Below the pieces are notes generated by a model. It searched no databases, had not been told where the DNA came from, and was given only the letters and a program-made list of their open reading frames with translations. Made by a program: the position numbers and the translations under genes. Positions 12,121-25,378 of a stretch of 64,000 bases of DNA are shown piece after piece. Every line of letters starts with the position of its first letter. The stretch's first letter is position 1. Location: positions 41,249,037-41,313,036 of the forward strand of contig OX345636.1 of assembly GCA_947044365.1 (NCBI GenBank). Reading direction: 5' to 3'. Source of the DNA: Petrosia ficiformis. Taxonomy: Eukaryota > Porifera > Demospongiae > Haplosclerida > Petrosiidae.

Positions 12121-12269
12121 TTAAATGTCTTGTCATTCAAACGGTTAGAGTGCTAATAAGAGACCATTTCAAGCCAAACATAAAGCAATGTGTGTGAATA
12201 GCACACAATGAAACATGACATATTATGATTGCGGTTAAATACACTGGGATTAATTTAAAATGAAAGTAC

Positions 12270-14200
<1,931 letters not shown>

Positions 14201-14239
14201 TTACTTTCTGGCAAACCACTGAAAGTAAATCAAAAAAAA

Positions 14240-14560
14240 AAAGAAATGAATCTGAAGAGAATTCTGTAGAGCAAGATGAAAGAGTAATTCAGAGTGAGTG
14301 AAGAACTGGAACATGATGGGACTGCTAATTAAAGTGAAGATGACTATGAACTTAACGATTATGATGATGAAAAAACATTTCTTCAAGACTTTGATAGACC
14401 TGGAGGTGAGACAAGCATTTCTTCACCTACTTCCTCTATTTTCAAGATATGCCCCACACAACACAGAAAAAGATAGAGATATATATACAAGGACTACACC
14501 GAGAATCTCGATTTACTTTCAATTGCCAAGGAGTTGTGAAGAGACATGATGAAAGGTAAA
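14240..14560 (+). pseudogene. Acidic N-terminal fragment of a decayed transposon-like gene
   Basis: In the frame containing NDYDDEKTFLQDFDRPGGE (about 14355-14410) the stretch is rich in Asp/Glu, then passes into SSPTSSIFKICPTQ and meets stop codons near 14470 and 14540. I do not recognise a family. The acidic lead, the same strand and the following Cys-rich and DDE-like fragments suggest the start of the gene seen further at 15372-16180. Function not assigned. Confidence 0.4.
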
Positions 14561-14619
14561 GCATTTTGGAAACATCTTCCATTTTTATTGAAAATGCTTT
14601 TTATTATTCTTATATAATA

Positions 14620-14835
14620 AATTATATAAATATTATATTCATGATTATTGTTGGTTGTAATAATTAAATATTAATTATGTATACATAATAATTATATATA
14701 TAATATAATATATTATATATATAATTATGTATACATAATTAATATGTATATATTATAATATGTACATAATTATATATATAATCATACATGTATATATAAT
14801 TATAATTATATAAATAATATAATATAATATAATAT
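14620..14835. repeat. AT-rich palindromic simple repeat
   Basis: Dense TA/ATTA runs with palindromic patches such as ATTATGTATACATAAT. No coding capacity. Confidence 0.8.
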
Positions 14836-15024
14836 ATACTCACATTGACTATGGACTGTTAAGATGAAAGAGAAGACAACAAGATTGAACAAGATGAAAG
14901 TTGCCGTCTCATGCATTACTTAGTAAACTGGGGACTGCTATATAGAACTCGGTATACTATAGTCTACACTCGCTTCCGTATACTTCAAGCTACGTTTGCG
15001 TCAAAATTATTCGCGTCTCCAGAC

Positions 15025-15180
15025 TCAAACAACATGGATGATAACCCTAACGATCCCAAGGCCTAAATTATATCCGACGTCTGATATGATATCGGATGAT
15101 ATGATATCGGATGTCGGATATAGTATATCGGGCGTCTGATATGATATTGGATGTTGGATATAGTATATCAGAAGGGGTAA
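15025..15180. repeat. ATATCGGAT/TGATATGAT degenerate short tandem repeat
   Basis: Repeated units built from GATATGATATCGGATG and variants, about 20-30 bp each, between 15080 and 15175. An open frame on the minus strand across it is a by-product of the periodicity. Confidence 0.7.
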
Positions 15181-15371
15181 TAATGGAGCAGCCAACACAA
15201 AACAATTTTGACTCATTTGGCACCCATATATGTATAGGTTATGTCACAGCACGAGTGCTATATCAGATTTGATTGTTGTATAACTATACTGGAATGATTA
15301 TACCGATTATAAATTAAAGTATAAGTAATGATTGCAACTAAATTTATGATAATTAATTATCATAATATTTA

Positions 15372-16180
15372 TTGAAGTACACACTATCAGACTTAAACAC
15401 AGGCAATAAAGGGAACAACATAATCTTACATGCTCTTGGAAGAGCAAACCCATACTGCTCTTTTGCTTTTAAGCAAAAGAAAGAAGGGTCTCGAGAATGT
15501 TCATCAGTTTGCTTTAGGTGTACTGGTAGTTGCAAATTTGCTGACTGTCCTGTTAGATTCATAGTAGATGCCATGTCTTTTGTCAAATGTGATCCTCCTC
15601 GGCAGTTAAAATCATCAGTGCATTTTTCATCAAAATATGTAAGACATGATAAAACAAAAACAAGGTTTCGATGGATTCACTCTGTAGATCGCCAATGTAT
15701 TGCTACTGACCTGAAATATCAACTTTATATAATTCAAAGTTTACTAAACCGACTCTTAAGACCTGCACTTGAATCAGGACAGAGAGATGGTACTGACACC
15801 AGCTAGCCCTGAGGTCATTACAAAGATGAGCTCAGAAGCACTACAATCTAATACCCTCATTGTGCATAATCAGAGATAAAATTCAGGAAAGTGAATTAAG
15901 TAGGTTTACCTTGCCTGGGTACATACAACACATCTTTGCAGTTCTTTTTAGTGTGTTATTGTACACTGAGCAGGATGTAAGGATATATCATCACATGGGG
16001 AAAACATCCACTCTCTTTTGCGATACTACTGGCAGGATTGTATCCAATGAAAGGAACACAATATAAATCAAACACTGTTTTATATTACTCGCTTGTTTTG
16101 AGTCATCCATATAGTGCCCATCTGTAGTGGTTGCAGAATTTATATCTACAGAGCACTCTAAGTGTTTCTGAAGATCAGAA
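15372..16180 (+). pseudogene. Decayed transposon-like protein (Cys-rich plus DDE-like block)
   Basis: An open stretch at 15372-15806 encodes a Cys-rich segment (SSVCFRCTGSCKFADCPVRF), followed by basic sequence (YVRHDKTKTRFRW). A second open stretch at 15860-16066 encodes FSVLLYTEQDVRIYHHMGKT and STLFCDTTGRIVSNE. After a frame change near 16065, YYSLVLSHP and AEFISTEHSK follow to about 16175. The order (zinc-like region, then an F-x-D-x-T-G block, then an aromatic strand and EH) resembles transposase-associated proteins known from invertebrate repeats. I cannot name the superfamily with confidence. Several stops and frame changes make it dead. Confidence 0.5.
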
Positions 16181-16449
16181 GGTTTAATGCATGGTTAAAA
16201 ACATATAATCATTCCAAAACATGTCATTACTGACAGTCGTTTAGTACTATTGCACAGTTTGCTGCATGTATATAACTTTGAGACTCTCTGATTATTCTCA
16301 ACGTTGCTTTTGAAAAAGTTGTTTTCAATGTTATATACTTGTTTTTCAAATGAATTTAGGCTTGGTTAACTAGGTGTATTCATGCTGAAGGATTTGTTTT
16401 CACTAGTCAGAACAATTTTATTTCAAACGATTTATTTTTCAAGAACAAT

Positions 16450-16495
16450 TACCAGACGTTTCGATTACTTTACGGCAATCTACATCAGTGGTATG
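16450..16495 (-). ncRNA. Hammerhead ribozyme core of a Penelope-like element
   Basis: On the minus strand 16488-16458 reads CTGATGT, then a hairpin whose stem GATT...AATC pairs perfectly, then GAAAC, followed by GTCTGG. This is the conserved hammerhead core (CUGAUGA-stem II-GAAA) with one change at its seventh base (A to U). It lies about 190 bp downstream of a Penelope-type endonuclease fragment on the same strand, which fits the known presence of hammerhead motifs in Penelope-like retroelements. Cleavage is not shown. Confidence 0.72.
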
Positions 16496-16678
16496 GAATG
16501 GTACACACAGTAAATAGCTACTTATATATCATACAAATACAGATACATGCATGCATGCACACCAAACAAACACATGTACACAGGATTATAACATTTTTTT
16601 TAAAATGCATGCACATATTGGCAATGTTTAGGATGGTAGTACACTGTCATAGGGGTATGACAGCAGGCCTGATCTCTA

Positions 16679-16930
16679 TTAACTGGATTCGACTGAAGTC
16701 TGATGTGCCATGCCTTCAACAGCACCTCTCTGATGTTGTCGATTGTTGGTAGTGAGGATGTCCTTGTCAGTCCAGTAAATAATAAGGCCTGTGGTCATAG
16801 TATGCTCGGTTATAGCAGAAGCTGGAACATTGTAGGTGGTTAGAGCTCTCTTGTGTTTCTTTAAACGATGTGTGATAGATGTTTTAGTTTGAAGTTGTCA
16901 AAGTTCTATTGATCAACAATGGATTTCCTT
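16679..16930 (-). pseudogene. Penelope-like element, GIY-YIG endonuclease C-terminal fragment
   Basis: The minus strand encodes RLKKHKRALTTYNVPASAI and TEHTMTTGLIIYWTDKDILT, then TNNRQHQRGAVEGMAHQTSV, and stops at 16679-16681. This is the region after the GIY-YIG core of Penelope-like retroelement proteins (R...EH...A...TEH pattern). The upstream part is interrupted and the RT domain is absent. A 52-bp piece of the same region lies inverted at 18025-18076. Confidence 0.8.
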
Positions 16931-16955
16931 CCAGCCGTGTATTTGTGTTGGAAGG

Positions 16956-16957
<2 letters not shown>

Positions 16958-17015
<58 letters not shown>

Positions 17016-17065
17016 TGTATATATATAATAATTTATATATATATATATATATAATATTTAATTAT
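16958..17065. repeat. (TA)n microsatellite
   Basis: Long pure TA run (about 55 bp) followed by shorter TA tracts; no other content. Confidence 0.9.
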
Positions 17066-17459
17066 GTATAATTATAATAATTATTACAGTAAAGCTAACT
17101 AATTTTTCAATACCTAAAACTCAATTAGAGTATATGGAAATAGTTTAGGCTATGGGAAACCTTTATACCTATGTACTTCCTTACTCTATTGAAGTACAAA
17201 TGAAATCAATATAGGATTAGGATAAACAGGACTAGAAAGAAATGAGATTCGCTGTTTGTTCTGTAACTCTGGACATGTCTACTTATGTATTGCATTCTCA
17301 AGCAGAGCAATTTGTAAATTATATACTTATTAATTTTAAAGTACTCCATGTCATTTCAATTGATAGTTAGCCCATAAGATAGTATCTATATAATTGTGCT
17401 TTTGATTTTTGCAATATGTAGAAAGTTTTATCTTTTGTTGGTGAAATGATGTTTGATTA

Positions 17460-17990
17460 AAGTATTATTTGTATTCAGAAAATTTCATTGCTGGTTCTAG
17501 TCTTGCTGGTTTGCTGAAAGATTTTGAAGAATTGAAGTTTATTGGCCCTCAAGCTGGACTAAGAATGAAATTAAAATTAAAAACATTTATTCAAATGGTG
17601 AGTTTCCATGCATTACTGTCAATATTCTTCTGTTCTGACACCACCCCATGTCCTGTTCCTAATGCTCACCACAATACAGAAGCTGTGTTAACTCCTGGAT
17701 GCCTTCCAACCTCATGCCCTGTTCCTTATGTTCATCATAACAAGGAAAATATACTGACTGTGTTAGCACCTCAACGCCTTCCTACTCCATGTCCTGTCCC
17801 ATGCATGTACTTTCAGTTCTTCCCTTACAAGAGCCATAGCTAAGAAACAGTTAATAGGCAACAAAAAGCTTACACTTCTCAGTGAAGCATGCTACTTGGG
17901 GAAAAGAACTGGTATTAGGGACAGCAATTCTAGTGATAGTGTTGACTGTGTCACATATGAAAGAAGCAATCAGCGATTGATTTACCGAGT
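17460..17990 (+). pseudogene. Decayed exon with SAM-like segment and Pro/Cys repeats
   Basis: The segment 17480-17598 encodes SSLAGLLKDFEELKFIGPQA followed by GLRMKLKLKTFIQM. Its hydrophobic spacing resembles the C-terminal helices of a SAM domain, and it ends at a candidate donor (GTGAGT at 17599). Beyond it lie three imperfect repeats of the type TPCPVP...HHN (about 17640-17800), then KKQLIGNKKL and SVDCVTYERSNQRLIYRVFM (about 17840-17990) in a different frame. It may belong to the same decayed gene as 14240-16180. The repeats and frame changes argue against a working gene; the SAM call is tentative. Confidence 0.4.
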
Positions 17991-18024
17991 TTTCATGCAA
18001 ACATCCAAATAATGACATCCTTAT

Positions 18025-18076
18025 TTACTGGACTGACATGGACATCCTCACTACCAACAATCGACAACATCAGATA
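18025..18076 (+). mobile_element. Short inverted copy of the Penelope-like fragment at the duplication edge
   Basis: The sequence TTATTTACTGGACTGACATG...CAACATCAGA matches the reverse complement of part of 16735-16800 with about one mismatch over 52 bp. It ends exactly where homology of the right arm of the inverted duplication begins. Confidence 0.75.
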
Positions 18077-18154
18077 ATTATCTAAAACATATTGCCAGTT
18101 TACAGTAGACATGCATAATGCATATATGTGTTACTTGCTTCTCTCTTGTTGCAG

Positions 18155-18601
18155 TTTCTTGTACACATGGTGATGTTCGATTAGTTGATGGTAGTGTTGC
18201 TAATGAGGGTAGAGTAGAGGTTTGTAACAATGGCAATTGGGGTACAGTGTGTGATGACGTTTGGAGTACTGTTGATGCTCAAGTGGTGTGCAGACAACTT
18301 AGATATTCAACAATAAATTCGAAAAAATAATTATTAATTACATAAAATATAAACTGCACAATGTGTAATGGTATGATTTGTCGTCTATAATAAAAGTGTT
18401 AAATATCTACATACCATAATAATATCTACTGTTCAGATGCTGTAGCATTTGATTCAGCATACTTTGGTGAAGGCAATGGATCAATATGGTTGGATGATGT
18501 TTCATGTTTTGGTACAGAATCTAGTGTTCTGTCATGTTCTCGTAACACACTTGGAGATCATAATTGTGACCATTCCGAAGATGCTGGTGTAAGATGTGAA
18601 G
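18155..18601 (+). pseudogene. SRCR domain, two exons (right-arm copy), donor lost
   Basis: Exon a (18155-18316) encodes [27 protein letters not shown] and VVCRQLRYS after the acceptor TTGCAG; a Gly-to-Arg change replaces LGYS with LRYS. Exon b (18437-18601) encodes [22 protein letters not shown] and [14 protein letters not shown], with acceptor GTTCAG and donor GTACTT. The base after exon a is ATTCGA, where the other copies have GTTCGA or GTTAGT, so no GT donor remains there. The coding frame is clean. It is the inverted duplicate of 3519-3964 and may be unusable because of splicing alone. Confidence 0.7.
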
Positions 18602-19035
18602 GTACTTTTATTATAAATTGATCACTGTCTGTTTGACTGCAAATTAATGTATATATAAGTATAGGTATATAACAATCAAGTTTTTTAAGTCTGCACTATT
18701 GGCAATTGTGATACTATCGTGATAGTGAATATATCGCAATAGTGCAGTCTATATTGTTTCTATGTATACTAAAGTACGCTACATAAAATGGTTCAGTATA
18801 AAGTTTATTAAACTGTAAATAAGAACATTGATAATGTTAATACTTAATAATAATAATTATGTTTAAACTTGAATCATTACTACTATACTACATATACTCT
18901 ATATTATGCATTAGTTTCAGAGATTATAACAAGAAGGTTTTCTGCAAGAAAGACTGGCATAATATTAAATTCCCTCCTATTTGTTGATATAACTAAACCA
19001 CAAATCATAACAACAAACACTATTGCATGGGCTAC

Positions 19036-21116
19036 TGTTGTATCTTGAATACGAGATTTGTTATTTATTAAACTTCTTAAGCACAACATATACTTAATTC
19101 AACTGAATAAAAATAGACACAACAGTGAATTATACACTGTAAAACTAAGTTTTCTGCTTACATGACAGTATAACACAATAACGTGGTTACAATAATATTA
19201 GTAATTCACAACATTCCTCTGTCCTTAAGATGAAAGTAAGAGTGTAAAACGATCCACAGGTTTATGTGTTCTTGTTGAATGACGTAGTTGAACTATGGGA
19301 GGTTAAGGTGAAACACTCAAGGTTACTTGATCATTTGTACATTGGCATGGCAATGGCCAGTCATCACATTTTATTGTAGAAGTTACATGACTATCACTAT
19401 ATATATATATATATAATTATATATATATATATATATACACGCAAATGATCAACATGTCTGTGCATGAGATTCCCACTATTGGTTGAACTTGATAAGATAA
19501 AGATCCTAGAAATTTAGTAACTGGAACTGGTATCCATTTCTGAGATCCATGGAAATTCCTAGCAAACAATTTAAAATTAAATCATATATGTACATATGAA
19601 GGGAATGAAATTTAGTATTCCATTTCTCTTTTTTAGATTGAACTTTCTGAGATGTGTCGAGATGGCATAGACCTAGAAGTGTCCTAGTTTTCTGTCCCAT
19701 TAAAAGTTAAGCAGGGGATAGTCCTGTACTGAAATGTGAAGTGATACGATAAGTAAGAAGAAAACGGGAAATTCTGTCCTTGATGTTTTTGCTATAATCT
19801 GATTTGATTGTTTGTACAGCACATTTGGCTAACCTGTTTGATGATGGGTGATAAGGAGACGTAAAAGTGTGTTTAATTCCATTCCTCTCGGTAAAATCTT
19901 TGAATTCCTGACTGGTAAATGCAAAGGACACAATATGTTCAGGAATGCCATGAGTTACAAACATCATACAAAGTTTCTCAATACTTGCTTCAGATCAGGT
20001 TGTTTGAACAATAGGAGCTTCACTCCATTTGGAATGATCATCGATTAGTATCAAAAATAACTTTCCCAAATATTGAGAAGCTTGGTTGAAGTGAACTCTT
20101 GCCCAAAGTCAATTGAGATATTTCCTAAGATGAATTGAGGCTTTGGGTAGTGTAGATCTGTTTAACTAACATGTTTCACAGTTTTAAACTGTTCTCTCAA
20201 TTTTCAAATCCAGATTGGGCTACCTAATGAAACATCGAGCTAAGCTTTTCATTCTACTCACTCCGAGATCAGTGGCATGTAGGTGTTTCCGAATAATGTC
20301 GTGACCTTCTGGTGGTATAATGATACGACTACCCCAGGGGATACACTCATCCAGAACAGAGTTCATTCCTATGGTTGAAATGAGGTGATTAGGGTTAGTC
20401 AACAGCCATACCATCTGTACCAATGGCACATAGAAACTTCGGTCCTGTACATGTTGAATGAGTTTACAGTTTGGTGCAAGATTAAGGTTTTGTTTATCCT
20501 TTGCTGCAGCTTCCATGGCTTGGGTGATATTGAACGCCAGCTTGTATATGTCAGGCTCACTCTCTTGTGGAAGACAACATTGTATGTGGTTATCGGATGC
20601 CACATACAATTCTATCTCTGATCATATCATTTAGAGAGTCCCCAAATGCACAATGTTGTCCTCAAGACTTAAGCCGACAACATAAGTGGCCAATGACTGA
20701 TTGACGAATTCATATGTGAAACTTGTATCATTGAAAAATGGAAGATGGTTTAGGACTGTAGAAATCTTACACCATAATTATAGTTGAAACTCTGACTGTT
20801 TCAACAATCTGGGTGTAACATTTCTCCAATGTCTGGACCACACACTGTGAGTAGTTCGGTGTGCTTCTTCTCAACTCCGTCAATAATGACCGAGATGTTT
20901 GGAATGTAATGTTCACAATTCAATGGCTGCATGGATTGAAGGTCCCATGAGTTGCCATCCTCATCGCCAATTAATTTGTATCTTGAGTACGAGATTTGAT
21001 ATTCAACTGAATCAAACTGACAGAACAGTGAATTATATATTACATAAGACTAAGGTTTCTATTTACATGACAGTACATGTATAAGATAATTAAACATGGC
21101 TACAAAATTCACAACA
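19036..21116 (-). mobile_element. Decayed Ty3/gypsy LTR retroelement (right arm copy)
   Basis: The LTRs are 20976-21116 (5') and 19036-19213 (3'), starting TGTTGTGAATT; the 3' one ends GATACAACA. A purine tract (ACAGAGGAA) lies just before the 3' LTR and a TGG-starting PBS-like site just inside the 5' LTR. Internal remains on the minus strand are gag-like HIQCCLPQESE/AFNITQAMEAA (about 20600-20490), then integrase zinc-binding sequence (HATDLGVSRMKSLARCFIR, about 20280-20220). The integrase core has ILIDDHSKWSEAPIV (near 20030) and FTSQEFKDFTERNGIKHTF and SPYHPSSN (about 19910-19830). Protease and RT are deleted. Frameshifts and stops show it is dead. Confidence 0.85.
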
Positions 21117-21310
21117 GGTATTCAGCTTGGTTTACATAAGTTTACATAGTGCTCACTCAAGACAACTCATGCTACTATCATGATAGAACTAGCAGTTAAC
21201 ATCGTGATAGTGATAGCAGTTTAATATCATGATAGTTAAACTATTGACCAGCCCTATCACATAGTTTTATGTTTAATTTCCTATTCATGAGTTCAAATAC
21301 AATAATAAGT

Positions 21311-22740
21311 TTATTAACATCACACTTGCAATTGATAGTATATACTTTATATTATACCGTATTAAGTGCACCTATCAAAATTTTAATTCACGAAAACGAT
21401 TATGTCACTTCAAAATTTACAAAAACTGAAAATTTTTTAATACATTTTCAATGGCGGAAGATGGCGGATAAATGCCTTGTAAATACCGCTCAATGGAACA
21501 GCCAGTATACGCAATCAGGAACTGGTATATGTTGCAACTCACACCTCAGATATCACTTTGTAGCTACATAAGTGCACCACATAAAATTTCGCTATCACCT
21601 TGGAGAAAAATGTAAGTTTTTTAAATTCACCATTGAACTCTATACTAAAACCAAGCGGTAATATACGGAAAGATTACTGAAATATTTGATCCGTGTCAAA
21701 GGATTTCTGGGCATGCCTTACAGGACTGAGCTTGTTTTTCAAGTTTATTCCCATTTCCAACACTGGCGACTTTATTGCATATATTTTGGCCACCGTTCAC
21801 TTTCTCTACCCCAAACTTGGCTCCTTTTCTGACATGGAGTACTAATTCTACCAACGTGCTTACCGGGACTTGAAAGTCCCCTAGCACTTTGTAGGATTAC
21901 ATCAAATGCAGTGCTCTCCCTCTTTTGACAGAAACTGGGGCAAACAAAATGGCCCCACTGCATGTTGGTACCAGCTACACCCACGATTTCAGGTTTTACA
22001 GCAAGAGAAATGCCTCAGGTACCCACCAGAGCGCGTGGGCGGGGTCACTGAAACCACAATTTGCGTGGGCAGCGAGGGGGCACAGCCCCCTTTGAACCCC
22101 CTGTGTGACATCAGTCTTCTAAGGTTAAGTATTCTAACAAGTTTGCCATCTTTCACTTGGGTTGGATGTGTGTGAGTGCCGGTCAATAGCCTGAGTACTT
22201 AATAAAAATGATTCATGGGTGGATCGCTCTGATGTAACACTGCTTTGTAAGATTAATAATAGTAATAGTATGGTTGGTGATCGACAGAGATCCATTACCA
22301 TAACATTAATATTTTCACCATTACTTCCAATTACTACCAGAAATAATAATTTATTTCATGTTACAACATACTGGCGGCAGTAAAATTTAAATACTGTAGT
22401 AATTATTACAGCTGTTGTGATACAATTAACTTTTATTAACATCAAATATTGCTTGCGTGATTTTTCTATACAGTGCAATTTTTTTAATTCGTGTTCAGTA
22501 GTGATGTATTATCACAGAACTGATACGTGGATCAATGTGAAGATATGATCAATGCATGATTACAAATTTACAGCACAAACATACTTGGAAGAATACTAAA
22601 TAATAGTTGGCCATTAGCCATTTTCCAGAATGAAACATTTTTTCTATGCAACCAAAATTTCATTGACTGCTCATTATGCAACTGTTATTTTGTACTCAGT
22701 GGATGAACACATGCATAGTGTAGTTACATCTGAATTCAAT
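21311..22740. other. No gene; dispersed repeats
   Basis: No exon was recognised. About 21740-22100 is one copy of a repeat family whose second copy is at about 31370-31700. The remainder is AT-rich unique-looking sequence. Confidence 0.6.
21740..22100. repeat. Dispersed repeat, copy 1 (copy 2 at 31370-31700)
   Basis: Long shared blocks in the same orientation include CCAAACTTGGCTCCTTTT, GACATGGAGTACTA, CGGGACTTGAAAGTC (CTGGGACTCGAAAGTC in copy 2), GTGCTCTCCCTCTTTTGAC and CCCCACTGCATGTTGG. Less AT-rich than the surroundings. Open frames across it differ between copies, so it is probably a noncoding mobile element fragment. Confidence 0.75.
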
Positions 22741-22748
22741 CCTTACAG

Positions 22749-22852
22749 GAACAGCTCTTTCATCAGCTTACTTTGGAGCAGGAGCTGATGAAATCTGGTT
22801 GGATGAAGTGTCTTGTACTGAATCTGAATCAGAATTATTTTCCCTTTGTTAA
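22749..22852 (+). pseudogene. Truncated SRCR exon b
   Basis: After an acceptor (CTTACAG) the frame reads TALSSAYFGAG, then EIWLDEVSCTESESELF, and ends at a TAA at 22850-22852. The C-terminal half of the domain (LDC...CDH...VRC) is missing and no donor follows. It is a broken relative of the exons at 24487, 40157 and 53222. Confidence 0.78.
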
Positions 22853-22859
22853 TAGGCTA

Positions 22860-23790
22860 ACATAATATTAATTGCCGAATACAGTTTTATTATCCACTAC
22901 GTCACCAGTTCCATTCCCAAACTTGTTCTTTGAATTCTTCTTTCTCACTAGATTGTTGCATATCTAGTATCCATTAGACGATGAACAGTGTAGACCTAAT
23001 CAGCACATGCAATAGTGCCATTGTGCAATAATGAATCTTCGAAAGAAGTGGCTTGATTATCGTATCGTATCACATCAGTTTTAATCAATGCATCATAATA
23101 TCACAACAGTTTTAATGCTAATTATAAGTTTGGTAAATCATATCGTATATTGTATAGCCTTATTCAAGTAATCATAATAATTATTGTAAGTAACATTTAA
23201 AAAACAAGTAATATTGAAAAAAAAAAGCTGTGATGAAACCCTCAAGGACTAAATTTTTGGATTTCCTGCTTTGCATTATTCTTGAACTAATGCAAACAGA
23301 TTTATAAAAAACAGATGATTGTAGCTTCATTTCTCTGAGGTTTTATTTCATTATAGTTATATCACATGTATTTCGTCAAAACACAAATAAGATCTGTGGT
23401 CACACCCCAAAACCTCCGATCAACTGAAAGTCATATGAGGAACTATGCATATATTCTTAAAGCGGTGTACATAACAGTATTTATGTATTCCAAAATATTT
23501 ATGTCCCCCCCTTTCCTTCCTGCTGGTCTATAGCTACAGCATGTATTCTTTTACACACCACACCAGATATTTGACCATACCATCGTGAATGACATAACTT
23601 CCTTAACTAAATATACTGCACATACATGACACAAGTATATATAATTACAAATACATAATATTAACCCCTTCAAAACATATCATAACCCTTGGAATTGAAA
23701 AAGTGAAAAAAATATATAATGTACGCAAACAATTTCTGGATGGCACCTAAAAAACAGAGTTAACTAACTACCTCTGTATATAATGCAATA

Positions 23791-23827
<37 letters not shown>

Positions 23828-24480
23828 TTATATATTTATTTATATATATATATATCCCGATACGGCGAAATATCATAGTAAACCACAGGTTTATAAATCA
23901 GGTATAGCACCCTGTGGAGAAATAGAAAACCTGCCATCAATGCAGACTACAAGAAAACAACGCTTACCTTATGCAAAGTGAAGACAGAAAGGTAGGAAAA
24001 GCAACAGACATCAACAAAGGTTTTGTCTTTCGGGAAATATATTAATTATAACATGCCTACTCATGTTATATCAGTTTTATAATCACCTTGCTCTGGGGCC
24101 TACGGCCCTCATGCTAGGTGATTATAAATCTGACAAAGCTCTCAGAGCCGTTTTATAACGTATACATACATAATTATAGTATTATTGTATAATATGATTA
24201 TATAGATAATTTATAATTATATATATACTATGCATTGAACAAATTCTTTACAATTGGTGGTTAAATTGTAGTGTTGATGGAAGTTTTCTCCTTGTATATA
24301 ATAATTGTAGGATTGCATATATTGTACATGAGGTAATAATAAATTACGAGTCACATATTGAGTACGCAACCAAAATTTTGTTTAGACAAATACACTGACA
24401 ACTCAATATAATTATGCTACTGTTATTTTGTACTCTGTGTATACCCGTGAATCAAATTACATATGTGGTTACATTAATTC
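22860..24480. other. No gene; dispersed repeat and TA runs
   Basis: Holds a TA microsatellite at about 23795-23855, a dispersed repeat at 23853-24060 (see separate entry), and a GC-richer patch at about 24085-24150. No exons recognised. Confidence 0.6.
23853..24060. repeat. Dispersed ~210-bp repeat, pair with 50618-50833
   Basis: Shared blocks include ATATCCCGATACGGC, AGGTTTATAAATCAG, ATAGCACCCTGTGG, ACAAGAAAACAACGCTTAC and TTTGTCTTTCG. Same orientation, with scattered substitutions. Noncoding. Confidence 0.8.
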
Positions 24481-24486
24481 TTACAG

Positions 24487-25378
24487 GAACAGCTCTTTCA
24501 TCAGCTTACTTTTGGCAGAAACTAGTAGAATTTGGTTGGATGACGTATTTTGTACTGGATCTGAATCAGAAGTATTAGATTGTAGTCATGATGGTATTGG
24601 AATCCATGATTGTGATCATTTTGAAGATGCATCTGTTAGGTGTGATGAGGATTCATGTAAGTAGATTATTAACACTTGTAGAAACATTAACATGTGGTTA
24701 CTGTCAAGATATAAGATATCATTTTCTCAATTTCTTCTAAATGTATCATTAGAAACCAGGATAGATAGAATATGATACTGAACTTACTTATATCAGTTGT
24801 CTGAAAAACAACATATCAGTTGTCTGAAAAACAACACAAAGATAAAAAACACATTTTGTAGTGTAAGAAGATGTTGTACCATGAGCGTCTCAGCTTGCAC
24901 ACGAGGGTGTCAGACACACAATGATAAAGAGGGATTTTTTCTCTGTGTTCACCCAACAATTCATCAGCTAGCTTCGATTTTGGTTACTTACACACATTGA
25001 CCACAGCAAACTAGACTACTAAATGAATCTGATTGTCATTTAGTAGTCTGGGTTATGAGTAAACATAGGCAATAGAACCAAAAAAAACATAAGCAAGCAT
25101 TTAGCTAGATTATAGAATTCATCGCCTCTATAAATTATAGTTATGTGTGTTTTCTTTCCTTCATTTTACTACTGCTGAATCTGAAGCTATTGCAGGCATT
25201 GTAATTTGAACTATCTTTGGATTTCTGTTGTTAGTTTGTTGTCCCGTTACCATTTCTTTTGTGATGGCTTACTGTGGTTCAAAGGGGAGCTCAAACACAA
25301 CAATGCACACACGAACAGTAACTCAGCCAAAAGTAACAACTTCTTCAGAAAACAAGCGATTATTGATTACATTTTGAT
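24487..25378 (+). pseudogene. SRCR exon b plus transmembrane exon, both broken
   Basis: The SRCR exon (24487-24656) starts TALSSAYF in the conserved frame, then loses one base near 24513, after which [20 protein letters not shown] and HDCDHFEDASVRC run in another frame to a normal GTAAGT donor. About 520 bp on, 25190-25378 resembles the transmembrane/tail exon of the intact genes. It reads EAIAGIVI, an in-frame TGA, then TIFGFLLLVCCPVTISFVMA, and a start of the polar tail (RTVTQPKVTTSSE). Frameshift plus stop make this a dead receptor relative, probably the 3' end of a gene whose earlier exons include 22749-22852. Confidence 0.78.

Larger units (their letters stand above)
18078..21310. repeat. 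Right arm of large inverted duplication
   Basis: Reverse-complement counterpart of about 1430-4030. It is longer because its gypsy remnant keeps more integrase sequence. Near the SRCR end it carries a short CAATATGTTT block that tandem unit B has but unit A lacks, so the donor was not simply present-day unit A. Confidence 0.9.

Noticed and set aside
21696..22186. Several overlapping open frames on both strands
   Set aside because: The region is a dispersed repeat with a second copy at 31370-31700, and the frames are not conserved between copies.
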